The notes below the pieces were generated by a model that had not been told where the DNA came from, searched no databases, and saw only the letters and a list, made by a program, of their open reading frames with translations. Position numbers and translations under genes: made by a program. Positions 1-6,837 of a DNA stretch of 34,166 nt are shown one piece after another; within the stretch, counting starts at the first letter, position 1; every line of letters starts with the position of its first letter. This stretch comes from Rhizobium sp. Q54 (GTDB taxonomy: Bacteria; Pseudomonadota; Alphaproteobacteria; SMXQ01): positions 1 through 34,166 of the forward strand of contig CAMAVH010000017.1 of NCBI GenBank assembly GCA_945861615.1, written 5' to 3'.

Positions 1-227
1 ACTTCCACCTTGGCGACGCCGCGCAAGCCGGAGAGGCGGGCGGGGATCACCTTGGTGTCGTTGACGACGACGATGTCGCCGGGCGCCAGCAGATCGGGCA
101 GGTCGCGCACGATATGGTCGGCAAGCTGTTCGCCGATTTCCAGCAGGCGCGCCGCTTCGCGCGGCTCAGCCGGATGGGTGGCGATCAGGTCGCGCGGCAG
201 TTCGAAATCGAAGTCGGAAACTTTCAT
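1..227 (-). CDS. queA: S-adenosylmethionine:tRNA ribosyltransferase-isomerase QueA, N-terminal fragment
   Basis: QueA transfers and isomerises the ribose of S-adenosylmethionine onto preQ1 in tRNA, giving epoxyqueuosine at the wobble position. Only the first 75 codons are present; the gene runs off the left edge. The fragment begins [20 protein letters not shown] and continues with a [17 protein letters not shown] stretch, both typical of the QueA amino end, so the ATG at 227 is the expected start. It lies 13 bases downstream of queG on the same strand, and QueG acts on the product of QueA, so the two look like one operon. The Shine-Dalgarno is weak, consistent with coupling to queG translation. 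The fragment is intact as far as it goes. Confidence 0.93.
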   Translation of the reverse strand, partial: MKVSDFDFELPRDLIATHPAEPREAARLLEIGEQLADHIVRDLPDLLAPGDIVVVNDTKVIPARLSGLRGVAKVE

Positions 228-240
228 GGGCCGGGTTCTA

Positions 241-1389
241 TCACGCCGCCCATTCGGCGCGCACGGCCTCATCGGCTTCGCCGGCATGGGCGGCGGCCAG
301 GACGGCGAAGTCATGGGCGGGCAGCAGCCGCTTGAGCGCCCAGGCGGCCATGGCGCGCACCAGCGGCGAGTCGTCTCCGGCCAAGGCCTGCGCCACGGGG
401 CTCAGCGCCACATCGCCGCTATTGCCGATGGCGATCAGCACGTTGCGCACGAAGCGGTCGCGGCCGATGCGCTTGATCGGCGAGCCGGAGAACACCTGGC
501 GGAAGCCTGCGTCGTCGAGCGCTGCGAGTTCGGCAAGCTTCGGCGCCGTCAGTTCGACGCGCGGCAGGAAGGCGTAATCGGCGGTGCGCACGGCATATTT
601 GTTCCACGGGCAGGCGGCCAGGCAATCGTCGCAGCCATAGATGCGGTTGCCCATGGGCGCGCGAAATTCTGCCGGGATATGGCTCTTGTTCTCGATGGTG
701 AGATAAGAGATGCAGCGGCGGGCGTCGATCTGGTGGGGCGCCGGGAAGGCGGCGGTCGGGCAGGCGTCGAGGCAGTCGCGGCAGGTCCCGCAGTGATCGG
801 TCTCGGCCGCGTCGGGGGCAAGGTCGAGGTCGGTGAAGATCTCGCCGAGAAACAGCCAGGAGCCGAAGTCGCGCGACACCAGATTGGTGTGCTTGCCCTG
901 CCAGCCGAGCCCGCCGGCCTGCGCCAGCGGCTTTTCCATCACCGGTGCGGTGTCGACGAACAGTTTCACCTGGCAATCGAAGGTCTCGGCCATCCAGCGC
1001 GCCAGCTGGCGCAGGCGCTTCTTGGCCTCGTCGTGATAATCGCGGTTGCGGGCATAGACCGAGACGGCGCCGCGGTCCTTTTGCGCCAGCAGGGCGCGGG
1101 GATCGGACGGCGGGCCGTAATTCATCGCCAGCACCACGGCGCTTTTTGCCGCCGGCCAGAGACCCTGGGGGGTCGCGCGTTCCTTGGCACGGGCGGCCAG
1201 CCAGTCCATGTCGCCGTGGAAGCCTTGGGCGAGAAATCCCATCAGCCCATCGGCCGCCGCCTCGCCCATGTCGGCGGGGGCGATGCCGGCGGCGCTGAAG
1301 CCGAGCGCGCGGGCGCGCGCCAGGATCGCCGTCTTGGGGTCGGCGTCCTGAAACGATGGGGCGGCCTTGCTGCGTGGAGCGAGGGGCAC
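241..1389 (-). CDS. queG: epoxyqueuosine reductase QueG
   Basis: QueG reduces epoxyqueuosine in tRNA to queuosine, the last step of the pathway, using a cobalamin and two 4Fe-4S clusters in the cytoplasm. The 382-residue protein has the family motif [12 protein letters not shown] (about residues 145-156, with the catalytic Asp). Ferredoxin-like cysteine sets follow at C200, C203, C206, C210 ([11 protein letters not shown]) and at C226, C253, C256, C260 ([10 protein letters not shown]). A HEAT-like tail (about 295-382) ends it. The length is normal. I chose the GTG at 1389 because an AGG lies seven bases upstream and the protein then starts shortly before the first conserved helix. An in-frame ATG at 1458 would add 23 residues without a clear ribosome binding site. 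It is the first gene of a queG-queA operon. Confidence 0.93.
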   Translation of the reverse strand: MPLAPRSKAAPSFQDADPKTAILARARALGFSAAGIAPADMGEAAADGLMGFLAQGFHGDMDWLAARAKERATPQGLWPAAKSAVVLAMNYGPPSDPRALLAQKDRGAVSVYARNRDYHDEAKKRLRQLARWMAETFDCQVKLFVDTAPVMEKPLAQAGGLGWQGKHTNLVSRDFGSWLFLGEIFTDLDLAPDAAETDHCGTCRDCLDACPTAAFPAPHQIDARRCISYLTIENKSHIPAEFRAPMGNRIYGCDDCLAACPWNKYAVRTADYAFLPRVELTAPKLAELAALDDAGFRQVFSGSPIKRIGRDRFVRNVLIAIGNSGDVALSPVAQALAGDDSPLVRAMAAWALKRLLPAHDFAVLAAAHAGEADEAVRAEWAA

Positions 1390-1517
1390 GGGCGAACCTG
1401 ACAGGAAAATGAAGGCCTTACCTATCGCCGGGGCAAGGGCGGCGCAAGCCGCGGCCATTTCTGGGCCGGTCCCATGCGCGCATGGAATGGCTTACAGGGT
1501 TGATTTTGCAGGCTTTT

Positions 1518-1532
1518 GAACCCTTAGGGTTC
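1518..1532. promoter_or_regulatory. perfect inverted repeat, candidate operator between queG and marR
   Basis: The 15 bases GAACCCTTAGGGTTC are two perfect 7-base arms around one central base. The site lies 70 bases before the marR start and directly upstream of a TATATT hexamer (1535-1540) that could serve as a -10. MarR regulators bind short palindromes and usually control their own promoter, so autoregulation is the simplest reading. That it is the MarR operator is inference. Confidence 0.5.
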
Positions 1533-1602
1533 GATATATTCCATGGTGCGGCGAGAGCGCCTCCTATATGCTGAAGGGCCAGGGAGAACGCGGAAACCGC
1601 CA

Positions 1603-2103
1603 ATGCCGATCATGCCGGATGCCGATGTCACGCCGACCGCCTCGGGATTGGATATTCCCGATCCGCTCGAATTTTTGCCGCAGCACAGCCTCGGCTACCT
1701 GCTGCGCGACACTTATCGGGCTTTTTCCAAAATTCTTCAGGCGCGCATCTCGCCCCATGGCGTCACCATCGGCCAATGGTATTTCCTGCGCGTGCTGTGG
1801 GAGGAGGACGGCCTGACCCAGCGCGAGCTGAGCCAGCGCGTCGGCATGATGGAGCCGACCACCGTCACCGCCCTCAACGGCATGGAGAAGCGCGGCTATG
1901 TCCGGCGCGTGCGCAACGCGACCGACCGCCGCAAGGTCAATATCTTCCTCACGGAGAAGGGGCGCGCGCTCCGGACGCGCCTGCTGCCCCACGCCGCCGA
2001 GGTCAACCGGGTCGCCGCGCGCGCCCTCACGCCGGCCGATATCGAAAAGCTGCGCACGATTTTGAGCGCCATGAAGGGCAGCCTGGATACCGAATCCATT
2101 TAA
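1603..2103 (+). CDS. MarR-family winged-helix transcriptional regulator
   Basis: This is a dimeric DNA-binding regulator of the MarR family, whose members typically repress catabolic or resistance genes and are released by small aromatic or phenolic ligands. The 166-residue protein has a dimerisation helix region (about 30-58), a winged helix-turn-helix (about 62-120) with the recognition segment GMMEPTTVTALNGMEKRGYV at 81-100, and the wing motif ATDRRKVNIFLT at 106-117. I chose the ATG at 1603, which follows a GGGAGAA; an upstream ATG at 1543 would add 20 unconserved residues, and an ATG at 1612 is also possible. It lies 57 bases before two class II aldolase genes on the same strand, which are the likely targets or operon partners. 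The inducer cannot be told from the sequence. Confidence 0.9.
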   Translation: MPIMPDADVTPTASGLDIPDPLEFLPQHSLGYLLRDTYRAFSKILQARISPHGVTIGQWYFLRVLWEEDGLTQRELSQRVGMMEPTTVTALNGMEKRGYVRRVRNATDRRKVNIFLTEKGRALRTRLLPHAAEVNRVAARALTPADIEKLRTILSAMKGSLDTESI

Positions 2104-2117
2104 CGTTTATGCGAGAA

Positions 2118-2145
2118 CCGCGCCGACCGGTCGAAGCCGGCGCGG
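2118..2145 (+). other. intercistronic GC-rich hairpin
   Basis: CCGCGCCG (2118-2125) pairs perfectly with CGGCGCGG (2138-2145) around a 12-base loop. It lies between the marR stop and the aldolase Shine-Dalgarno (AGGGAGA). No T-run follows, so it looks more like an RNA-processing or stability hairpin that uncouples marR from the enzyme genes than an intrinsic terminator. Confidence 0.45.
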
Positions 2146-2160
2146 GCAGGGAGAAATCAT

Positions 2161-2934
2161 ATGAATACGGCCATTAAGCCGTCGAACCGCGCCGCCAGCC
2201 TCGAGCCGCTCAAGGAGCAGCTCGCCGCCGTCACGCGCATTTTGAACCGCGAAGCTATTCTCAGCTATTCCGGCCATGTCGCCGCCCGCGTGCCGGGCCA
2301 GGATGCCTTGATGATTCACGGCATCAACGACAGCCGCGCCAAGGTGACGCCCGAGCAGATGGGCATCGTCGATTTCGACGGCAACATCCTCGAAGGACCG
2401 AAGGGCTATAAGCCGCCGCTGGAAACCGTCATCCATGCCGAGATCATGCGCGCGCGCCCGGACGTCAATGCCACCGTGCATATCCATTCCGACGTTTGCG
2501 CCACCTTCACCATCGTCGACGACGTCGAGCTGGCGCTGCTCAAGGGCCATTCGGTGCGCTGGCGGAGCGGCATCCCGACCCATCCCGATCCGAGCCATAT
2601 CAAGTCGCGCGAGCAGGGCGAAGCCCTCGCCAAAACGCTCGGCAAGCATAACGGCGCGCTGATCCGCGCCCACGGCGGCGTCATCGTCGCCGAGAGCGTG
2701 CCGTCGCTGCTGATCGACGCCGTGCATTTCGACGAGAACGCCAAGGCCTGCCTGCAGGCTTTGTCGATCGGCAAGCTCAAGCCGCTGACCGAGAAGGAAC
2801 TCGACGCGCTCGGCGGCAACAACAATCGTGCCCAACATGTTTATAAACTCTGGTCCTATTACGTCGGCAAGGCGCAGGAGAGCGGCGTCGTGCCCGCCGA
2901 ATGGACCGGCCTGGCTCAGGAGGCCGTGTATTAA
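2161..2934 (+). CDS. class II aldolase/adducin-family enzyme (paralog A)
   Basis: This 257-residue protein has the zinc-dependent fold of L-fuculose-1-phosphate aldolase. Relatives perform retro-aldol C-C cleavage, epimerisation, or decarboxylation of hydroxy-aromatic acids. Visible are the catalytic Glu (E88 in PPLETVIHAE) and the metal triad H107-x-H109 (ATVHIHS) plus H171 (IRAHGG). The phosphate-binding Asn of FucA (GN motif) is His here (YSGHV, H39), and the Ser pair before the catalytic Glu is Pro-Leu, so a non-phosphorylated substrate is likely (inference). The start at 2161 follows AGGGAGAAATCAT. The next gene is a paralog beginning right after the stop codon. A MarR regulator precedes it and Bug-type binding proteins follow, which suggests catabolism of an imported acid. 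The specific substrate is unknown. Confidence 0.88.
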   Translation: MNTAIKPSNRAASLEPLKEQLAAVTRILNREAILSYSGHVAARVPGQDALMIHGINDSRAKVTPEQMGIVDFDGNILEGPKGYKPPLETVIHAEIMRARPDVNATVHIHSDVCATFTIVDDVELALLKGHSVRWRSGIPTHPDPSHIKSREQGEALAKTLGKHNGALIRAHGGVIVAESVPSLLIDAVHFDENAKACLQALSIGKLKPLTEKELDALGGNNNRAQHVYKLWSYYVGKAQESGVVPAEWTGLAQEAVY

Positions 2935-3687
2935 ATGGCGACCGCAATCGATCTTTCGAAGAGCAATTCCGGCGAGCTGCTGCGCACGCAGCTGGCCACC
3001 GCGACCCGCATCATGAATATGGAGAACGTGCTGGAATATAGCGGCCATATCTCGGTCCGCGTGCCCGGCAAGAACGCCCTGTATATCCAGCAGCGCACCG
3101 AAAGCCGCGCCGAGGTTTCCCCGGAAAGCGTGCTGATGGTCGATTTCGACTGCAACGTGATCGAAGGCAAGGGCAAGCCGCCGAGCGAGACGGTGATCCA
3201 CTGCGAAATCCTCAAGTCTCGTCCCGAGGTCAATGCCGTCATCCACAACCACATGGAGCTGGCGATCGCCTTCACCATGATGAAGGGCGTGACCATGCTG
3301 CCGATGCGCAGCCGCGCGGCGCGCTGGGCGAGCGGGATTCCGCTGCACAACGATCCCAGCCATATCAAGCGGCTCGAGCAGGGCCAGGCGCTGGCCAAGA
3401 CGCTCGGCCAGCACAACGCCGCGCTGATGCGCACCCATGGCATGGTGCTGGTGGCGGAAAGCCTGCCGGCGCTCACCGCCGATACGATCCACTTCGAAGA
3501 GAACGCCCGCGCCATGATGGAAGTGCTGCAGGCGGGCAAGGAGCCGATTCCGCTCAGCGAAGAGGACATGGTGCAGATCAACCGCAACGAAGATCGCGAC
3601 CATCACGTCCGCAAGCTGTGGAACTACTACGTGAACAAGGCCAAGAAGGGCGGCAATATGCCGACCGCTTGGGACATCGAATACTAA
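2935..3687 (+). CDS. class II aldolase/adducin-family enzyme (paralog B)
   Basis: This 250-residue paralog of the preceding gene has the same zinc-dependent fold, with catalytic E85 (PPSETVIHCE), metal ligands H104 and H106 (VIHNHME) and H168 (MRTHGM). Like its neighbour it has YSGH where phosphate-using aldolases have GN, and Pro-Ser before the catalytic Glu. The ATG follows the TAA of paralog A with no gap, and AGGAGG sits inside the end of paralog A (2918-2923), so the two are translationally coupled. The tandem pair could form a hetero-oligomer or handle two related substrates. Decarboxylation of a hydroxy-aromatic acid and aldol cleavage of a hydroxy-keto acid both remain possible. The subfamily is not settled by sequence alone. 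Confidence 0.88.
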   Translation: MATAIDLSKSNSGELLRTQLATATRIMNMENVLEYSGHISVRVPGKNALYIQQRTESRAEVSPESVLMVDFDCNVIEGKGKPPSETVIHCEILKSRPEVNAVIHNHMELAIAFTMMKGVTMLPMRSRAARWASGIPLHNDPSHIKRLEQGQALAKTLGQHNAALMRTHGMVLVAESLPALTADTIHFEENARAMMEVLQAGKEPIPLSEEDMVQINRNEDRDHHVRKLWNYYVNKAKKGGNMPTAWDIEY

Positions 3688-3698
3688 GAGCCGTTTGA

Positions 3699-3731
3699 GG
3701 CCGGATCCCGACCGCAGAGTCGGGGCCGGCC
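3699..3731 (+). terminator. hairpin after aldolase pair, weak terminator
   Basis: GGCCGG (3699-3704) pairs with CCGGCC (3726-3731) and CCCGAC (3707-3712) with GTCGGG (3719-3724), separated by a small AT/G internal loop and closed by a 6-base loop. The hairpin begins 11 bases after the stop codon of paralog B. Only a short T-containing stretch (ATCTTT) follows, so termination may be partial, and some read-through into the Bug genes is plausible. Confidence 0.45.
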
Positions 3732-3783
3732 ATCTTTCCAAGGGCGACGCGAGGCCGGCGTCGTTTCGCACATAACAATGGCC

Positions 3784-3903
3784 GGTCTGGGAGCGTGCTA
3801 ATTGCGGTCGCGGCAATCAATTGCCGTCTTTCGTCCGCGCTCTCCCAGGCGTCGAGGAAATGCCCGTCGACTGCCTAACCGACAGCCACCTGGGAGACTC
3901 ACA
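3784..3903 (+). promoter_or_regulatory. structured leader with sequestered Shine-Dalgarno before the first Bug gene
   Basis: The Shine-Dalgarno of the next gene lies in CCTGGGAG (3889-3896), which is perfectly complementary to CTCCCAGG at 3842-3849. A second CTGGGAG copy at 3787-3793 could pair with the same anti-sequence instead. Inside the loop, GTCGA (3851-3855) pairs with TCGAC (3867-3871). A 16-base inverted repeat, CGGCAATCAATTGCCG, lies at 3811-3826 and could be a DNA operator or an RNA hairpin. Two mutually exclusive pairings, one hiding the ribosome site, are the layout of a translational switch. I recognise no known riboswitch class. The pairings are seen directly; regulation is inference. 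Confidence 0.45.
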
Positions 3904-4944
3904 ATGCCTTCGTTACGCCTCGCCGTCTTTGCCGCGCCGCTTGCCTTGGCGCTGGCCTCCGCCGCTTCGGCGCAATCTCCGGAACAATTCTTCAAAGGCC
4001 GCTCCGTCGACATGATCATCGGCGCCGCCCCTGGCGGCGGCTACGACGTCTATGCCCGCGTGATCGCCCGTCATATCGGCAATCACATTCCCGGCAATCC
4101 CTCCGTCGTGTCGAAGAACATGCCGGGCGCCGGCAGCAACAAGGCGGCGCAGTTCATCTATGCCGTCGCGCCGAAAGACGGCACCGTCATCGGCGCGATC
4201 TTCGGCGGCGGCATCACTCAGCCGCTGCTCGGCGACGCCAAGGCGATCCAGCACGACCCGACCAAGTTCATCTATCTGGGCAGCGCGAATCGCGAGGTAT
4301 CGCTCTGCATCGCGCGCGCCGATGCGGCGAAATCCTTCGATGCCGTGATGACGAAGCCGATCACCCTCGGCGCGTCGGCTGCGGGGGGCACCAGCCGCGA
4401 TTTTCCCGCCGCCCTTTCCAACGTGCTCGGCGCCAAGTTCAACATCGTCAGCGGCTATCCCGGCACCAAGGAGATCGGCCTCGCCGTCGAGCGCAACGAG
4501 GTGCAGGGCTTCTGCGGCTATTTCCTCTCCAGCCTGATGACGCAGAATCCCAGCTGGCTGACCGACCCGAATATGACGATCCTGGTGCAGGAGGTCAGCA
4601 GCGGCCAGGGCAGCCCGATCCTAAACAAGCGCGGCGTGCCGATCGCCGCCGACCTCGCCAAAACGCCGGAAGATCGCCAGGTGCTGGAATTGATCTTCGA
4701 TCAGCTCGTGTTCGGTCGGCCTTACGTGCTACCGCCCGGCTTGCCAAGCGACCGCGTCGCGGCGCTGCGCAAAGCCTTCCTCGACACGCTCAAGGATCCG
4801 GCGCTGCTGGAAGATGCCAAGAAGTCGCGCATCGATATCGACGCGGTGTCGGGCGAGGAAGTGCAGGCGCTGGTGGCCAAAATGTTCGCCACGCCGCAAG
4901 CTATCGTGCAACGCGCCCGTGAAGCGCAGGTTCCCAAGAAGTGA
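3904..4944 (+). CDS. Bug/TctC-family periplasmic solute-binding protein (copy 1)
   Basis: Bug proteins bind small carboxylates in the periplasm, usually for a tripartite tricarboxylate transporter. The 346-residue precursor has a signal peptide with a likely cleavage after ASA at 21-23 (ASA|QSPEQ). The family signature follows: a strand ending in APGGGYDVYAR, then HIPGNPSVVSKNMPGAGS, and a SGYPGTKE ligand-loop motif further on. I chose the ATG at 3904, which has GGGAGA upstream and gives a clean signal peptide; an upstream in-frame start at 3802 would bury the signal. A close paralog follows at 5028. No TctA or TctB genes are nearby, so it would need membrane subunits encoded elsewhere. Its leader may control translation. 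The ligand is unknown. Confidence 0.9.
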   Translation: MPSLRLAVFAAPLALALASAASAQSPEQFFKGRSVDMIIGAAPGGGYDVYARVIARHIGNHIPGNPSVVSKNMPGAGSNKAAQFIYAVAPKDGTVIGAIFGGGITQPLLGDAKAIQHDPTKFIYLGSANREVSLCIARADAAKSFDAVMTKPITLGASAAGGTSRDFPAALSNVLGAKFNIVSGYPGTKEIGLAVERNEVQGFCGYFLSSLMTQNPSWLTDPNMTILVQEVSSGQGSPILNKRGVPIAADLAKTPEDRQVLELIFDQLVFGRPYVLPPGLPSDRVAALRKAFLDTLKDPALLEDAKKSRIDIDAVSGEEVQALVAKMFATPQAIVQRAREAQVPKK

Positions 4945-4952
4945 GGCTCACC

Positions 4953-4973
4953 GGCGCGGGGAAATCCCGCGCC
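4953..4973 (+). other. hairpin between the two tandem Bug genes
   Basis: GGCGCGGG (4953-4960) and CCCGCGCC (4966-4973) form a perfect 8-base-pair stem with a 5-base loop, eight bases after the first Bug stop codon, followed by GTTTCG. It could be an attenuating terminator or a 3' stability hairpin that lets the two binding proteins be made in different amounts. Confidence 0.5.
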
Positions 4974-5027
4974 GTTTCGAACGCGGCGAGTCGGGAATAA
5001 CCTGGCCGTCAACAGGGAGATCGAATC

Positions 5028-6071
5028 ATGCAGACCAAGCCTATCCTTTGCGTTCTGGCCGGCGCGGCCCTCGCGCTTGTCGGGACCTCCGCCCAGGCCC
5101 AGGACGCGGCGCAATTCTATGCCGGCCGCACTATGGACATGGTGATCGGCGCCGGCCCTGGCGGCGGCTTCGACATTTATGCCCGCCTATTCTCCAAACA
5201 TATGGGCAACCATATTCCCGGCAAGCCGACCCTGGTGTCGAAGAATTTGCCGGGCGCCGGCAGCAATAAGACGGCGCAGTTCATCTATGCCCAGGCGCCA
5301 AAGGACGGCTCGACCATCGGCGCAGTGTTCCCTGGCGCGATCGTCCAACCGCTGCTCGGCGATCCCAAGGCCGTGCAGCACGATTCGACCAAACTGATCT
5401 ATCTCGGCAGCGCCAATAACGAAGTCGCCATCACGGTGATCCGTGCCGACGCGCCGGTGAAGGCTTTCAAAGACTTGTTCTCCAAGGAAATGATCTCGGC
5501 GGCGAGCCAGGCCGGCGGTTCCAGCCGCGATTTTCCTTCTGTGTTGAACAACGTGTTGGGCACCAAGATCGACCTGGTGAGCGGCTATCCGGGCACCAAG
5601 GAAATGACGCTCGCCATCGAGCGTAACGAGGTGCAGGGCACCGGCGGCTATCTCTGGTCCAGCCTCAAGACGCAGAACCCCGAATGGCTCGACCCCGCCA
5701 AGATGCGGATTCTCGTGCAGGAGGCCATCAAGGGGAACGCCGAGTTGACCAAGAGGGGCGTGCCGGTGGCGATGGATTTCGCCAAAACGGCGGAGGACAA
5801 GCAGGTGCTGGAATTGTTCTACGGCCAGCTCATGTTTGGCCGGCCCTATATCCTGCCGCCCGGGACGCCGAGCGACCGGGTGAAGACGTTGCGCGCCGCC
5901 TTCACGGCGACGGCCAAGGACAAGGCCTTCCTGCAAGACGCCGCCAAAGCTCGCCTGGAGGTCGATCCGGTTTCCGGCGAAGAGGTCCAAGCCTTGGTGA
6001 ACAAGATGTTCGGCGCGCCGCAAAACATCATCGCCCGCGCCAAGGAGGCGATGGCTTACAAGAAACCCTAG
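5028..6071 (+). CDS. Bug/TctC-family periplasmic solute-binding protein (copy 2)
   Basis: This 347-residue exported protein is a close paralog of the Bug gene just upstream, matching it along the whole mature chain. A signal peptide ends at about residue 24 (SAQA|QDAAQ). The GPGGGFDIYAR motif, HIPGKPTLVSKNLPGAGS and the SGYPGTKE loop place it in the Bug/TctC family. The ATG at 5028 is preceded by CAGGGAGATC. Both copies keep a SSRDFP segment and an AIERNEVQG/AVERNEVQG segment, which lie near the ligand in this fold, so they may bind related ligands. Tandem duplication within a catabolic locus suggests uptake or sensing of the substrate of the neighbouring enzymes. No transporter membrane subunits are present in the window. 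Confidence 0.9.
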   Translation: MQTKPILCVLAGAALALVGTSAQAQDAAQFYAGRTMDMVIGAGPGGGFDIYARLFSKHMGNHIPGKPTLVSKNLPGAGSNKTAQFIYAQAPKDGSTIGAVFPGAIVQPLLGDPKAVQHDSTKLIYLGSANNEVAITVIRADAPVKAFKDLFSKEMISAASQAGGSSRDFPSVLNNVLGTKIDLVSGYPGTKEMTLAIERNEVQGTGGYLWSSLKTQNPEWLDPAKMRILVQEAIKGNAELTKRGVPVAMDFAKTAEDKQVLELFYGQLMFGRPYILPPGTPSDRVKTLRAAFTATAKDKAFLQDAAKARLEVDPVSGEEVQALVNKMFGAPQNIIARAKEAMAYKKP

Positions 6072-6105
6072 CCTTTAGGCGGTTAGACCCGTGAAAAAGC
6101 GCCTC

Positions 6106-6135
6106 TTGTGAAAAGACCGCCGGCCCCCATATGCT
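6106..6135 (+). promoter_or_regulatory. candidate promoter of the small ORF/RNA unit
   Basis: TTGTGA (6106-6111) and TATGCT (6130-6135) are separated by 18 bases and each match four of six sigma-70 consensus positions. The -10 is embedded in a small inverted repeat, CCCCA-TATGC-TGGGG (6125-6139). Transcription would start near 6142 and leave a leader of about 28 bases before the small ORF. Confidence 0.4.
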
Positions 6136-6169
6136 GGGGCGTGTTCAATCAGCGAAAGGAGGTGATCTC

Positions 6170-6241
6170 GTGTCTCATTGTGAATGGCTGAAGTCTGCCG
6201 AGGCTCGGATCGTCGCCGGTGCGGAGCTTGCTATCGCCTAA
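6170..6241 (+). CDS. 23-residue small ORF with an extended Shine-Dalgarno, possibly part of an sRNA
   Basis: A GTG-started ORF of 23 codons encodes a peptide beginning MSHCEWLKSAEARIVAGAEL. Upstream, GAAAGGAGGTGATC (6154-6167) is complementary over 14 bases to the usual alphaproteobacterial 16S rRNA 3' end, with ideal 7-base spacing from GGAGG to GTG. A candidate promoter (6106-6135), a CTGG...CCAG hairpin (about 6247-6274) and a strong terminator (6285-6312) enclose it as a compact unit of about 170 nucleotides. The peptide has no membrane segment; it is a short amphipathic Ala/Glu-rich helix with one Cys. The unit could encode a translated microprotein, be a regulatory RNA with a short ORF, or be an RNA that binds 30S subunits. 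I do not recognise a named family. Confidence 0.5.
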   Translation: MSHCEWLKSAEARIVAGAELAIA

Positions 6242-6284
6242 CGACGCTGGGCCTTCGGCTTAGGCCGAGGCCAGACAACAATGG

Positions 6285-6312
6285 AAAGGCCGCCTCGTGA
6301 GAGGCGGCCTTT
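6285..6312 (+). terminator. strong intrinsic terminator
   Basis: AAAGGCCGCCTC (6285-6296), a GTGA tetraloop, and GAGGCGGCCTTT (6301-6312) form a perfect 12-base-pair stem followed by CTTG. It ends the small ORF/RNA unit. Because the arms carry A and T runs on both sides, it could also stop minus-strand transcripts arriving from the flavin reductase operon. Confidence 0.85.
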
Positions 6313-6316
6313 CTTG

Positions 6317-6346
6317 TATTGGCGTTAGAACTATTGGCGTTAGACG
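6317..6346. repeat. 15-base direct repeat, two copies
   Basis: TATTGGCGTTAGAAC (6317-6331) is followed directly by TATTGGCGTTAGACG (6332-6346); the first 13 bases are identical. It lies between the terminator and the end of the flavin reductase gene. It looks like a slippage duplication and has no evident function. Confidence 0.7.
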
Positions 6347-6356
6347 GGCCGGCCGC

Positions 6357-6833
6357 TCAGGTCTGATGCAGCAGGCCGTATTTGCCGCGATAGTAAAGCA
6401 GCGGCGCATTTTCGATGACGCGCGTCGATTGCGCCTCGCCGATGACGATCTCATGGTCGCCGGCGGTGAAATGCTGCGCCACCTTCAGTTCCGCCACGGC
6501 GAGCGCGCCGCGGATCAGCGGCACGTCCAGCAGACCCATGTCGTATTCGACCTTGGAAAACCGATCCTCGCCCTTGGTGGCGAAGATGGTGGAAACCTTG
6601 TCCTGGTCCCAGGCGAGGATGTTGATGGCGAAGACGCCCGAATCGAGCAGCGGCTTGAGCGTTGCCGCCTTCTGGTCGACGCAGATCAGGAACAGGGGCG
6701 GCGTGAGCGAGACGCAGCTCACCGCATTCATGGTCAGCCCGCACAGCGTGCCGTTGGGATCGCGCGTGGTGATCACGGTCACGCCGGTGGCGAAATGGCC
6801 GGCGAACAGGCGAAGGTCGGCAGCTTCGACCAT
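6357..6833 (-). CDS. flavin reductase-domain protein, reductase partner of a monooxygenase
   Basis: This 158-residue protein belongs to the short-chain flavin reductases (HpaC/RutF-like), which use NAD(P)H to reduce FMN or FAD for a partner oxygenase. The family motifs are in order: FATGVTVITT near residue 14, GLTMNAVSCVSLTPPLFLIC (about 32-51), FAINIL, HEIVIGEAQS and the C-terminal PLLYYRGKYG. The length is normal for a single-domain reductase. It is the last gene of a minus-strand operon. Its ATG lies four bases after the stop of an alpha/beta hydrolase, and a luciferase-like monooxygenase lies two genes upstream, which is the obvious recipient of the reduced flavin. The start is set by this tight spacing. 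Confidence 0.9.
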   Translation of the reverse strand: MVEAADLRLFAGHFATGVTVITTRDPNGTLCGLTMNAVSCVSLTPPLFLICVDQKAATLKPLLDSGVFAINILAWDQDKVSTIFATKGEDRFSKVEYDMGLLDVPLIRGALAVAELKVAQHFTAGDHEIVIGEAQSTRVIENAPLLYYRGKYGLLHQT

Positions 6834-6837
6834 GTCA

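Noticed and set aside
1518..1542. A tRNA T-arm-like GGTTCGATA string before marR
   Set aside because: No acceptor, D or anticodon arms can be built around it; the palindrome explains the sequence better.
2107..3816. A 569-codon minus-strand frame opposite the aldolase genes
   Set aside because: The frame is a composition artefact; the aldolase active-site residues on the plus strand are intact.
6317..6346. The 15-base direct repeat as a target-site duplication of a lost element
   Set aside because: The copies are directly adjacent with nothing between them and no terminal inverted repeats, so slippage is simpler.
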